A stretch of DNA of 45,611 bases from Verrucomicrobiia bacterium (GCA_020847615.1 JADLBR010000269.1:1-45611); one strand, 5' to 3'. Positions 24,437 to 33,215 are shown, numbered from the stretch's first letter. A program made the numbers and translations. Notes: a model not told the origin generated them from the letters alone.

Positions 24437-26755
24437 ATGCGCGGCGCGAAGGAATTGCCAACCGTTTTGGACTGCCTGCCGGACGCCATCTGGCTGCTGG
24501 ACCCCGCCGGGGGCGTCCGGTTTGCCAATGCGGCGGCTAGGGCGCTGGCGGGCGATGGGGGGGGCGATGGCGCCCCGGACGCGGCGGGGGCGCTCGGGGC
24601 CTGCCTGGAGAGGCTGCGGCGGGACGGGACGGTGCCCGCGGAGCCGTTCGCCATCCGGTGCTCTGGCGCGACCCGCTGGTACGCGGCGCAGGCGACCCGC
24701 TGCGAGTGCGGGGGCGGGCCCGTGCTGGTGTGGCGGGAGGTGACCGCGTCCAAGGACGCCGAGGATCGGCTCAGCCTGTTCCGGAGGGCGCTGAGCGACT
24801 GTAGCAACGCGGTATGCATCGCGGACTGCACCCAGAAAGACATGCCGCTGGTCTTCGTCAACTCGAGCTTCGAGGTGCTGACCGGCTACAAGCCGACCGA
24901 GGCCATCGGGCGGAACTGCCGGTTCCTCCAGGGGGACGAGCGCAACCAGGAGGCCGTGGACGAGATCCGCAAGGCGCTGGGCGACGGCAGGAGCTGCCGC
25001 GTCGTGCTCAAGAATTTCCGCAAGGATGGCTCGATGTTCTGGAACGAGCTTTTCCTGTCGCCCATACGCGATGACGCGGGCCGCATCACGCACTTCCTGG
25101 GATTCCAGAACGACGTGACGCAGCTCCGGGAGGCGGAGCTGGCCCTGATCAAGGCGCGCGATGCGGCCGAGTCCGCGGACCGGGCCAAGGATGAATTCCT
25201 GGCGGTGATGAGCCACGAAATCCGGACGCCCATGCAGAGCGTTTTCGGTTTCACCGACCTGCTCCTGAGGACGACGCTGGACGACGAGCAGCGGAGGTTC
25301 GTGACGGTGATCCGGTCCCAGTCCGACGCGCTGCTGGCCATCCTGAACGACATCCTGGACTTCTCGCGGCTGCGGTCGGGGGCGATGGAGCTGGAGTCGA
25401 TCCCTTTTGGCATACGGGACGTCGTCGATGACGTGATGGCCACGGTCAGGGGTTCCGCGGAGGCGAAGGGCCTCGAGGTGGACGTGCAGATGGACGGGGA
25501 CCTTCCGGCGATGGTGGTGGGGGACGCGGCGCGGCTCCGGCAGATCCTGATGAACCTGCTGAGCAACGCGGTGAAGTTTACCCGGCGGGGCAAGGTGGTG
25601 GTGAGGGCCTCGGCCCGGCACGGCGTGGGCGACGGGCGGCACCACGTGGGATTCGAGGTGGTCGACACCGGGCGCGGGATTTCCGAGGAGCAGCTGCCGC
25701 GGCTGTTTCGGTCGTTCAGCCAACTGGACGCGGCCGACGTGCGGCGGCATGGCGGGACGGGCCTCGGGCTGGCGATCACCAAGAAACTCGCGGAGCTGAT
25801 GGGGGGCGAGGTGGGCGTGCGGAGCTGCCCCGGCAAGGGATCGACCTTCTGGGTGAGGTTGCCATTCGAGGGGGTCCCGGGTCCGGCGATGGCCGTGCCG
25901 TCCCGGCCCGAGTCGGGGGGTGACCCCGCCGATCCGGGATTCGCGGCGAGGCACCCGATGCGCATTCTGGTGGTGGAGGATAACGCATTGGCCGCGGAGG
26001 TGGTGTGCGGCTACCTGTCTTGGATGGGATTCAGGCCCGACCATGCGACCAGCGCGTCCGCGGCGCTGTCCATGGTCGGGCGGGCCGATTATGGCGTGAT
26101 CATCATGGATCTGCAGATGCCGGACATCGATGGCCTCGAGACCAGCCGGATCATCCGGGCCGCCTACGGCGGCCGCCATCGCCCGCAGATCATCGCGTTG
26201 ACCGCGAACGCCATGGCGGGCGAGCGCGAGCGGTGCCTGGCGGCGGGGTTGGATGATTACCTGACAAAGCCGATGGGCGTGAAGATCTTGCGGGCGGCGC
26301 TGCTGGCGGCCGAGGCGCGCCTGAGCGGCGCGGCGGGTCCCGGGCCGGGGGTGGCTGGGGAGGTGGTCTCGTGGGCGCAGGATGGGGCGGCCGTGCTCGA
26401 TGACTCGGCGCTTCGCCAGATGGAGCGACTGGGGACGGGGGCCGCCGCCCGCATGATCGGGCTGATGAGGCAGGAGGCGCCGGATCACCTGAACGACATC
26501 GGCGCGGCGGCGTCGGCCGGGGACGCGGTGGCGCTGGGGCGCGCGGCGCACAAGTTCAAGGGCGGGTGCTCGGTCATCGGGGCGAGGCGGCTCGCGCGCG
26601 AGTGCGAGGCGATCGCCGAGGCCGCCCTGCGCGGCGACATGGCGGCGGCGGACGGCCGAGTCTCCGGCCTGCGCGGGGAGTGGGAGGCGCTCTCCGCGGA
26701 ACTCGACGGACTCGAGAGGGCGATGCTCGAGGCGGGTCCCGCGCCTCGCGCCTGA
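24437..26755 (+). CDS. LOV-domain hybrid sensor histidine kinase (predicted blue-light receptor)
   Basis: The 772-residue protein has, in order: a PAS domain (8-100), a LOV domain (113-230), HisKA with His260 (FLAVMSHEIRTPM), HATPase (about 360-475; N-box LMNLLSNAVK, G boxes DTGRGIS and GGTGLGLAI), a receiver with Asp558 (IIMDLQMPD), and Hpt with His705 (AAHKFKGGCS). The LOV domain carries GRNCRFLQG with Cys161 and flavin contacts Asn193, Asn203 and Gln224. Their spacing from the cysteine (+32, +42, +63) equals that of plant phototropin-type LOV2, so flavin binding and a cysteinyl adduct are expected. No membrane segment is present; the protein is cytoplasmic. The ribosome-binding GAGG is unusually close to the ATG. 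The adjacent NarL regulator is the likely output. Confidence 0.93.
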   Translation: MRGAKELPTVLDCLPDAIWLLDPAGGVRFANAAARALAGDGGGDGAPDAAGALGACLERLRRDGTVPAEPFAIRCSGATRWYAAQATRCECGGGPVLVWREVTASKDAEDRLSLFRRALSDCSNAVCIADCTQKDMPLVFVNSSFEVLTGYKPTEAIGRNCRFLQGDERNQEAVDEIRKALGDGRSCRVVLKNFRKDGSMFWNELFLSPIRDDAGRITHFLGFQNDVTQLREAELALIKARDAAESADRAKDEFLAVMSHEIRTPMQSVFGFTDLLLRTTLDDEQRRFVTVIRSQSDALLAILNDILDFSRLRSGAMELESIPFGIRDVVDDVMATVRGSAEAKGLEVDVQMDGDLPAMVVGDAARLRQILMNLLSNAVKFTRRGKVVVRASARHGVGDGRHHVGFEVVDTGRGISEEQLPRLFRSFSQLDAADVRRHGGTGLGLAITKKLAELMGGEVGVRSCPGKGSTFWVRLPFEGVPGPAMAVPSRPESGGDPADPGFAARHPMRILVVEDNALAAEVVCGYLSWMGFRPDHATSASAALSMVGRADYGVIIMDLQMPDIDGLETSRIIRAAYGGRHRPQIIALTANAMAGERERCLAAGLDDYLTKPMGVKILRAALLAAEARLSGAAGPGPGVAGEVVSWAQDGAAVLDDSALRQMERLGTGAAARMIGLMRQEAPDHLNDIGAAASAGDAVALGRAAHKFKGGCSVIGARRLARECEAIAEAALRGDMAAADGRVSGLRGEWEALSAELDGLERAMLEAGPAPRA

Positions 26756-26823
26756 GTGGTGGCGGGGGGCCGGGGCAAATGCGCGGTGTTGCACCCGGTG
26801 CCGTGCGGACGCATGATTGTGAG

Positions 26824-29127
26824 ATGCCTGGAGATACGCCGTCAGGGATGACGCCTGGCCAAACGCTTTTTCGCCGCTACGTGGCCCGCCAGCTCGTGCG
26901 GCGCAGCCAGCGCAGCGAGCTGTGGATCGGCGAGGATAGGGAGGCGCGGCGTTGGGTCCAGCTTGTGGTATGGGCGCCGTCGGTGCGGGCCGACCGGGAG
27001 AAATACGGTCGCCTGAAGGTGGCCCTGATGCGCGCGGCGCAGTTCAAGCACCCGAACGCGGTGCGCGTGCAGGATCTTCTGGACGACGGGCAGCAGGCGG
27101 TGCTGGTCATGGAGGCGCCGGAGGGGCGGACGTGGGAGCAGATGCACCGCGAGCGGCGGCCGCGGCCGTTCGAGCCCGACGAGATCGCCGGGACGGTCGG
27201 GGAGATCTGCGCGGCGCTGGAGGAGGCGTGGGGCACCCTGCAGCTGGCGCACGGGAGCGTGCGGCCGGCCCAGATCATCATATGTCCCGACGGTTCGGCC
27301 AAGCTACAAGGGTTCGGCCTGGCCCCCGAGATTGTGGCGGGCGAAGAGCCCGCGGGCTGGCAGGAGGGGATCGAGGAGCACCTGATCTACCTGAGTCCCG
27401 AGAGATTGCGCGGGGGCGAGCCCAGTCCGCGGGACGATGTCTACGCGCTGGGGATGTGCCTGTATCGCATGATCGTGGGGCGGCCGCCGTATCTCGTGCG
27501 GTCGGTGGCGGATGCCCTGCGCCAGACGGATCCGCCGCCGCTCACCGATCAGAGGCTGGCGCTTGGCATCGAGGGCGTGCCGATCCCGCCCCAGTGGGAG
27601 ACGGTGGTGCTGGATTGCCTGGCGCGCGATCCCGCCAGGCGCCCGACTTCGGCGGGCGAGGTGGCCCGGCGTCTGCTGGGGCGGCCGGAACCGGCGCCGC
27701 CGCCGACGCTGGCCGCGATTCGCCAGGCGGTGATTGGCCAATCTGCGGATCAGGGCGCGGATACGCTGCGGGTGCCGCTCCGGGCCAGGTCTTCGGCCGC
27801 CGCGCCGGAGGCCGCTCCACCGGAGCCCAAGGCGATCGCGCCCGCATCGCACCCGGAGGCCCGGGAACGCAAGACCCCGCCCATGCCCCAGCTGTTCACG
27901 CCATTCCAGGGTGCGCCGCGAAAGCCGGGTCCCGAGCCGGAGGTCCGCCCCATCGCGAAGGAGCGCCCGCCGTTGCCCACGCCGCGGGATCCTCTTGCGG
28001 AGGCGGAGCGCGAGGCGGCCCAGAAGCGGTCGCATCGTCGCCCTGGGGTGGGGCGCGCCGTCCAGGTGATCGCCGTTATCGCGGTTCTGGTGTGCGCCGC
28101 CGGGGCCGCGTTCCGATTCGGGCTGGTGGAGCGGGTGCAGGGCCTCATCGCCGGAAAGGCGCAGCCGGCCAAGGCGGTTGGATCCGGCGGGCGCCCGCAT
28201 CTGGTGGTGGGTCAGGCGCTCTTTGGCGAGACGAAGATCGAGGCGGCCGTGAGCGAATTCAGCCTCGCGCTGCAGAACGGCGAGGATCGCGCCGAGGCAC
28301 TCTACTGGCGGGGCCGATGCTACATCGCCGCGAAGAATTTCGATGCGGCGATCGGCGAGCTGAACGCGGCCCTCGAGGCGAGGCCGGGTTTTGCGATGGC
28401 GCATCTGTTCCGCGGGTTTGCGCTCGGCAAGGCGGGGCGGCTCGCCGAGGCGCTCGAGGATTTCAACATGGCCATCGCGCAGGACCCCTCGCTATCCGAG
28501 GCGTACCACCACCGGGGGAGCGCGCTGCTCGAACTCGGTCAGCACGAGAAGGCCCTGGAGGACCTGAACCGGGTCGTCAAGTCCAAGCCCGGCTTCGCCG
28601 CGTACTATGATCGGGGCCTGGCGCACTTTCACCTGGGGCGGCTCTCGGAGTCGATCGCGGACTTTGACGAGGCGATCAAAGAGAATCCGAGGTACGCGCC
28701 GGCGCTGTACAACCGGGGCTCGGTCTATTTCCAGATGGCGCGGTATCGCGAGGCGGTGCGCGATTTCGGGGAGGCGGTGCGGGTCAATCCGCGCTACGAG
28801 AACGCGTACTACATGCGCGGCGTGGCGAACCACCGGCTCGGGGATCACCTCCGGGCGATCGAGGATCTGAGCGAGGCGATACGGCTCAGGGCGGATTTCC
28901 GGGAGGCCTGGGAGCAGCGCGGGTTCGCGAGGTTGGCCGCCGGCGATTACCACAAGGCGAACGAAGATTTTGAACAGGCCAGGAAACTGGCGGGCGCCAC
29001 GGGGGCGGCGCCCACCCCGGCCGCCGGTGCCGCGGTGGCTCCCGCATCGGGCCCGGGCCCATCGCAGCGCCTGCTGGATCCGAAGGCGCTCATCGGGCAG
29101 CCTCCCGCCGCTGGTCGAGGACCCTGA
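26824..29127 (+). CDS. Membrane pseudokinase with C-terminal TPR repeats
   Basis: The 767-residue protein starts with a Ser/Thr-kinase-like fold (about 15-285). The overall layout is kept (FKHPNAVRV, DDVYALGMCLYRMIVGRPPY, LARDPARRPTSAGEVARRLL), but catalytic residues are lost. There is no glycine-rich loop. The VAIK lysine is missing (VQLVVW, 45-50). The HRD/HGDLKP loop is HGSVRPAQI (143-151), with no Asp, and DFG is GFG (QGFGLA). It is therefore most likely a pseudokinase. A proline-rich linker, one transmembrane helix (about 412-431) and some seven TPR repeats (about 490-725) follow; the TPRs would be outside the cytoplasm. It probably acts as a scaffold. The start could also be ATG 26848. 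The 3' end overlaps the MidA gene by 38 bp. Confidence 0.85.
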   Translation: MPGDTPSGMTPGQTLFRRYVARQLVRRSQRSELWIGEDREARRWVQLVVWAPSVRADREKYGRLKVALMRAAQFKHPNAVRVQDLLDDGQQAVLVMEAPEGRTWEQMHRERRPRPFEPDEIAGTVGEICAALEEAWGTLQLAHGSVRPAQIIICPDGSAKLQGFGLAPEIVAGEEPAGWQEGIEEHLIYLSPERLRGGEPSPRDDVYALGMCLYRMIVGRPPYLVRSVADALRQTDPPPLTDQRLALGIEGVPIPPQWETVVLDCLARDPARRPTSAGEVARRLLGRPEPAPPPTLAAIRQAVIGQSADQGADTLRVPLRARSSAAAPEAAPPEPKAIAPASHPEARERKTPPMPQLFTPFQGAPRKPGPEPEVRPIAKERPPLPTPRDPLAEAEREAAQKRSHRRPGVGRAVQVIAVIAVLVCAAGAAFRFGLVERVQGLIAGKAQPAKAVGSGGRPHLVVGQALFGETKIEAAVSEFSLALQNGEDRAEALYWRGRCYIAAKNFDAAIGELNAALEARPGFAMAHLFRGFALGKAGRLAEALEDFNMAIAQDPSLSEAYHHRGSALLELGQHEKALEDLNRVVKSKPGFAAYYDRGLAHFHLGRLSESIADFDEAIKENPRYAPALYNRGSVYFQMARYREAVRDFGEAVRVNPRYENAYYMRGVANHRLGDHLRAIEDLSEAIRLRADFREAWEQRGFARLAAGDYHKANEDFEQARKLAGATGAAPTPAAGAAVAPASGPGPSQRLLDPKALIGQPPAAGRGP

Positions 29128-30091
29128 AGGCACCCCCGGCGCCCCGGGGATCCGCGAGCGCGGCGGCGATCGGGTCGCGTGCGGCGCGAGGGGACCAATT
29201 GCGGATGAAGTCACTCTGGGTGCCGGACCACGCGTTGCGCAGGCCCAGGATCTCGCCCCAGCGCGCAAGGTCGGCAAAATCGACATCGGCGGTCAGGTCC
29301 TGGCGACCGGGGCGGAGATAGATGTCCAGACCCTTGAGGCTCTGGTGGTGCCAGTAGGCGCGGAGGGAACCGCCCTGGCGCGGGACCAGGTCCTCGCCCC
29401 CGTAGTCGATGGTGAGCATGGCGCCCCGCGCCCACGAGGGCGCCCAGGACGCGAGCCATTCCGCGTAGGACAGGTGCATCTCGAACCGGTCGCCGGCCAG
29501 GGCGCGCGCGTGGCGTTGGACGCACTCGGGGCACCATCTCAGGGCGCGCCCCATGTCGGGCTCGAGGGCCACTTCCTCGGGATCGCCATCCCCGAGGCGC
29601 ACGCCGACCTCGCGCCACCGCGTGCCAGACCACTCCCATTGGGTTGCGGGAAACGCGTCGGCCACTTCGTTGGCGATGATCGTGGCGCGGCCGCCGGATG
29701 CGGCGAGCGCCCCGGCCATGTCGCCGTGCCAACGGAATCGGCGGCCCCGGAGACGCCGGGCCTGGATCTCGCGCAGGGGCGGGGATGCCTCCACGATATG
29801 GTACCTCAGGCGCGCGCGGCACATCGGCCCCAGGGCGCCGCAGAACGCTTCGGCCAGGGAGCCGTCGCCGGCCCCCACCTCGATCACGTGCCAGGCGCGC
29901 ACCAGCCCGCGGTTGCACGGCAGCGACCGCGCCCATTGCGCCGCGGCGACGGCGAGCGCGGGGGAGAGGGTGGGCGACGTCGCGAAATCACCCCGGCGCC
30001 CGATCCCCCGCACGCGGCGGGAGTAGTAGCCAACCCGCGGATGATACAGGGCGAACCGCATGAACTGCTCGACCGTGTAGACATCGCCCAT
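29090..30091 (-). CDS. MidA/NDUFAF7-like SAM-dependent methyltransferase
   Basis: The 333-residue protein matches the MidA family (DUF185), homologues of the mitochondrial complex I assembly factor that methylates an arginine of a Nuo subunit. Signatures are FMRFALYHPRVGYYS, RRGDFATSPTLSPA near residue 35, the SAM loop VIEVGAGDGSLAEA near 68, a following IIANEVADAFP, and LTIDYGGEDL. It is about 30-50 residues shorter than many relatives, mostly in the C-terminal half. The start at 30091 is the only ATG near the conserved N-terminus. Its 3' end overlaps the pseudokinase gene tail to tail by 38 bp. Upstream of the start lie 124 bp and then the RAYT element. The substrate in this organism is unknown. 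Confidence 0.85.
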   Translation of the reverse strand: MGDVYTVEQFMRFALYHPRVGYYSRRVRGIGRRGDFATSPTLSPALAVAAAQWARSLPCNRGLVRAWHVIEVGAGDGSLAEAFCGALGPMCRARLRYHIVEASPPLREIQARRLRGRRFRWHGDMAGALAASGGRATIIANEVADAFPATQWEWSGTRWREVGVRLGDGDPEEVALEPDMGRALRWCPECVQRHARALAGDRFEMHLSYAEWLASWAPSWARGAMLTIDYGGEDLVPRQGGSLRAYWHHQSLKGLDIYLRPGRQDLTADVDFADLARWGEILGLRNAWSGTQSDFIRNWSPRAARDPIAAALADPRGAGGAFRVLDQRREAAR

Positions 30092-30215
30092 GGACCAAGG
30101 GTGCGGCGCCGCGCCCCGGGGCGCAATGGCGGGAAATCCGGGGCCGCCAGGCCCTTGCCGCCCCGGGTGTGGCCACGGTCGCGCACAAATCACAAATGGG
30201 GTCAGTTTCACAAAT

Positions 30216-31284
30216 GGGGTCAGTCCTTGCTTCTTGACATCATGGTGTGGGTTTGCAGGCTGGGGCGACATGGCGCGTCAGTTGCGAGTCGAATACGAGG
30301 GTGCGGTTTACCATGTGATGTCGCGGGGCGACCGGCGCGAGCCGATCTTCCACGATGACAGTGATCGGCACGGTTTTCTGAGCGCCTTGACCGAGATCTG
30401 TGGGCGGACGGGTTGGCGCGTGCATGCCTACGTGCTGATGGACAATCACTACCACTGGCTGCTGGAGACGCCGCAAGCCAACCTGGTGCGCGGGATGCAG
30501 TGGTTCCAGAGCACCTACACCATCCGTTTCAACCGCCGCCACCGTTTGGTCGGCCACCTGTTTCAGGGCCGCTACAAGGCGGTGCTGATCGACCCAGAGT
30601 CGCCCGAGTACTTCGCCACGGTGGCCGATTACATACACTTGAATCCGGCTCGGGCGCGGATGGTGGGTGGAGGCCGGCCGCTTGTGGCTTACCCATGGAG
30701 CAGCCTGCCTCTCTACGGTTGGCCGGTTGGCCGCAGGCCGCCGTGGTTGGCGGTTGAGAGGCTGTTGGGAACCCTTGGTTGGCAAGACCGCGTCAGCCAT
30801 CGTCGCGCCTTCCTGCGGCGCTTGGAAGAGCGCGCGATGGCGGGGATGTCTCCCGGAGAGCTGAAGTTGCTCAAGCGCGGATGGTGCATCGGCGACGCCG
30901 ACTTCCGGGGCCTTCTGCTGGATCGGATCCAAGGGCTGCGCGAAGGCAAGCCGGAGTTGTCGCCGGTCTCGGTGGCGGCGACCGACAGCGATCACGCCGA
31001 GATGGAAGCCGCCCGGCTGATTGCCCGCGGGCTTGAGGCGCTTGGCTTGGGCCGCGAAACCCTGACGCAGTTGCCCAAGAGCGATCCGCGCAAGCGGCTA
31101 CTGGGCAGCCTGGTGCGCCGTCGGACGGTGATGTCGCTGCGCTGGATTGGCCGGGAACTGGCCATGGGGGCCGAGAGCCGCGTGAGTCGTCTTTGCGGCA
31201 AGGCAACGGATCGGGATTTCGAGATGAAACTGCAAGCGCTTGAGAGACAGATCATCAGGATGTCAAGAAGCAAGGACTGACCCC
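30216..31284 (+). mobile_element. RAYT element with perfect 26-bp inverted repeats
   Basis: The ends 30216-30241 and 31259-31284 are exact reverse complements over 26 bp; the outer part reads GGGGTCAGTCCTTGCTTC. Between them is a single HUH transposase gene whose stop codon lies inside the right repeat. A partial direct duplication (AAATGGGGTCAGT twice, about 30195-30223) sits at the left end. Each repeat can fold imperfectly (GTCAAG against CTGAC), as expected for ends recognised as single-stranded hairpins. No target-site duplication is visible, as is normal for HUH elements. Confidence 0.85.
30270..31280 (+). CDS. RAYT-type (REP-associated tyrosine) transposase, Y1_Tnp/IS200-like
   Basis: The 336-residue protein begins MARQLRVEYEGAVYHVMSRG and has the HUH motif His60-Tyr61-His62 (MDNHYHWLLET), the likely catalytic Tyr83 (STYTIRFNRRHR), and the family blocks VGHLFQGRYKAVLID and YIHLNPARARM. 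The C-terminal extension (RKRLLGSLVRRRTVMSLRWI) is the DNA-binding region typical of the longer RAYT-like group. These enzymes nick and join single-stranded DNA at REP hairpins. The N-terminal start fits the family and no frameshift is seen, so it may be active. Its stop is built into the right inverted repeat. Nearby GTAG-hairpin repeats are candidate substrates, although the element's own ends carry GGGGTCAG rather than GTAG. Confidence 0.93.
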   Translation: MARQLRVEYEGAVYHVMSRGDRREPIFHDDSDRHGFLSALTEICGRTGWRVHAYVLMDNHYHWLLETPQANLVRGMQWFQSTYTIRFNRRHRLVGHLFQGRYKAVLIDPESPEYFATVADYIHLNPARARMVGGGRPLVAYPWSSLPLYGWPVGRRPPWLAVERLLGTLGWQDRVSHRRAFLRRLEERAMAGMSPGELKLLKRGWCIGDADFRGLLLDRIQGLREGKPELSPVSVAATDSDHAEMEAARLIARGLEALGLGRETLTQLPKSDPRKRLLGSLVRRRTVMSLRWIGRELAMGAESRVSRLCGKATDRDFEMKLQALERQIIRMSRSKD

Positions 31285-31285
31285 T

Positions 31286-31450
31286 CAAGCGTGCGACCGG
31301 AGGCACCGGCGGGTGGGGCCGCTGTTTCAGGGGCGATTGAAGGCGGAGTTGACCGACGCGGAGGGGTGGGTCGTGGGGGTGAACCGATACATTCACCTCA
31401 ATCCCGTGCGGGTCGGGCGCCGGGCCTGTGGGGGGCGTCTGCCCGCTTGA
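31286..31450 (+). pseudogene. Remnant of a second RAYT-type transposase
   Basis: Directly after the right inverted repeat, the reading frame ending at TGA 31450 gives DRRHRRVGPLFQGRLKAEL and GVNRYIHLNPVRV. These are the middle blocks of a Y1_Tnp transposase and parallel NRRHRLVGHLFQGRYKAV and YIHLNPARARM of the intact gene, but with many differences. The N-terminal half with the HUH motif and the C-terminal domain are missing. It is therefore an older, different family member, cut exactly at the boundary of the newer element. Confidence 0.8.
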
Positions 31451-31481
31451 CCGGCACCCCCAATGCGCCGATTCTTCCACG

Positions 31482-33179
31482 GTGCTGCAAGACCAACTGC
31501 TGCGGATCGCGCGCGACAGCGAGGCCACGGAACTCGAGCGCTGCGCCGATATCATCGGCCAGGCGTGCGACACCCAGGGTTCGCCGGTCTCCGCGCTGTT
31601 GGACGGCCAGCTGGTGGGGGAGTCGCTGTTCTTGCGCAACCTGGCGACCGAGGTGGGCCTGCCGTGGTGCGAGGACCCGCCCGCGCAGGTCCCCGATTGG
31701 GTGCGGGAGAGGTTTCCGGTGCGGCTGGCGGTGCGCTTCTGCCTGCTGCCGCAGGCGGACGAGGGCGACACCATCCGGGTGCTGACCGCGGATCCATTCA
31801 ACCTCCAGGCCCGGCAGGCCGTGGCGCAGGAGGTGCCGGGGAAGGTCTCGTGGGGCATCGCCGCGCGGAGCCGCATCATCCGCTGCCTGCAGGAGACCTT
31901 TGGCGTGGGCGCCGACACCTTCGAGCAGATCCTGGCGGGCGGGATGGCGCCGGTCTCCGATGACGATCTGCGCCAGGAGACCACCGTCCTGGACGAGGAT
32001 GACTCCGAGGCCTCCGTGGCGCGATTCGTGAACCAGATCATCCGGGAGGCGCTCACCCAGCGGGCGACCGACATCCACATCGAGCCGATGGAGGACGACC
32101 TGCGCATCCGGTACCGGATCGACGGCGTGCTGCACGAGGTCCCGGTGCCCTCGCAGATCAAGCTCTTGCGCGCGACGCTCCTGTCGCGGGTGAAGATCAT
32201 GGCACACCTGGACATCGCCGAGAGGCGGTTGCCCCAGGATGGCCGCATCAACCTGGAGCTCGAGGGCCAGCCCATCGACGTGCGCGTGGCGACGATCCCC
32301 TCGGTCGACGGAGAATCCATCAGCCTGCGGCTGCTGCGCCAGGAGCGGTTCAATTTCGAGAGGCTGGGCCTCTGGCCCGAGGACGAGTCGGTGATCCGCG
32401 AGCTGATCGCGCTGCCGAACGGCATCATCCTGCTGACCGGGCCGACGGGCTGCGGCAAATCGACGTCATTGTACACATTCCTGTCGTCGCTGAACACGAA
32501 GGACCGGCGGATCGTGACGATCGAGGACCCGGTGGAGTACAAGCTGCCGGGCGTGATCCAGATCGCGGTGAAGCCGGAGATCAACCTGACGTTTGCGGCG
32601 GGCCTGCGGAGCATCCTGCGCGGCGACCCGAACGTGATCATGGTTGGCGAGATGCGCGACTTCGAGACGGCGGAGACGGCGATACGCGCGGCGCTCACGG
32701 GGCACCTGGTGTTCAGCACGCTCCACACCAACGACGCGGTCGGCGGCATCACGCGGCTGATCGACATGGGCGTGGAGCCGTTCCTCGTGTCGACCTCGGT
32801 GCGGTCCTTCCTGGCGCAGCGGCTGGTGCGGGTGCTCTGCTCCCACTGCAAGAAACCGGCGCACTATTCCTCCGAGTACCTTCAGAAGATCGGTTTTCCG
32901 GCGGGGCAGACGGGCGCGCTGTTCGAGGCCAACGGATGCGAGCGCTGCCGGTTTACGGGGTTCCAGGGCCGGACGGCGCTCTTCGAGATCTGCAAGGTTT
33001 CCGACGCGGTGTCGGAGCTGGTGGCCAAGAACGCGCCGGCCGGGACGATCAAGACTGCGGCGTTGAAGCAGGGCATGGTCCCGCTGAGGCTCGCGGGATT
33101 TCGCCGGGCGGCGGCGGGCGCGACGACCATCGAGGAGGTCCTGCGGGTCACGATCCAGGACTCTGGGGGAGTGGTCTAG
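31482..33179 (+). CDS. gspE: GspE/PilB-type secretion or pilus assembly ATPase
   Basis: The 565-residue protein is normal GspE length. An N-terminal GspE_N-like domain (about 1-150) is followed by the ATPase core: ATDIHIEPMEDDLRIRYRID, Walker A GPTGCGKST (about 320-328), an Asp box (IVTIEDPVEY), Walker B (LRGDPNVIMVGEMRDFETAE), the His box (TGHLVFSTLHTNDA) and a zinc tetracysteine (CSHC and CERC). It powers pseudopilus or type IV pilus assembly at the inner membrane. I favour GTG 31482; a GTG at 31428 would overlap the RAYT remnant. No clear Shine-Dalgarno is visible, so the original 5' region may have been disturbed by the transposon. gspF follows after 36 bp. Confidence 0.92.
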   Translation: MLQDQLLRIARDSEATELERCADIIGQACDTQGSPVSALLDGQLVGESLFLRNLATEVGLPWCEDPPAQVPDWVRERFPVRLAVRFCLLPQADEGDTIRVLTADPFNLQARQAVAQEVPGKVSWGIAARSRIIRCLQETFGVGADTFEQILAGGMAPVSDDDLRQETTVLDEDDSEASVARFVNQIIREALTQRATDIHIEPMEDDLRIRYRIDGVLHEVPVPSQIKLLRATLLSRVKIMAHLDIAERRLPQDGRINLELEGQPIDVRVATIPSVDGESISLRLLRQERFNFERLGLWPEDESVIRELIALPNGIILLTGPTGCGKSTSLYTFLSSLNTKDRRIVTIEDPVEYKLPGVIQIAVKPEINLTFAAGLRSILRGDPNVIMVGEMRDFETAETAIRAALTGHLVFSTLHTNDAVGGITRLIDMGVEPFLVSTSVRSFLAQRLVRVLCSHCKKPAHYSSEYLQKIGFPAGQTGALFEANGCERCRFTGFQGRTALFEICKVSDAVSELVAKNAPAGTIKTAALKQGMVPLRLAGFRRAAAGATTIEEVLRVTIQDSGGVV

Positions 33180-33215
33180 CGGGCGGCCCTCGGCGGCCGG
33201 TTCCGGGGTAACGGC

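Noticed and set aside
23552-26794. Open frame of 1080 codons on the minus strand
   Set aside because: It lies antisense to the hybrid kinase and overlaps the response regulator and the sigma gene; arginine/proline/histidine-rich with no domain. It is a GC-bias shadow.
28607-28870. Small tryptophan/arginine-rich frame within the TPR region
   Set aside because: It is a frame-shifted reading of the TPR-coding sequence, and the TPR frame is clearly conserved.
30195-30223. Tandem AAATGGGGTCAGT copies as a CRISPR or iteron array
   Set aside because: Only two copies, adjoining the RAYT end; better explained as a partial duplication of the transposon end.
30992-32851. Open frame of 619 codons on the minus strand
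   Set aside because: Antisense to the RAYT C-terminus and gspE; serine/arginine-rich and without recognisable motifs.
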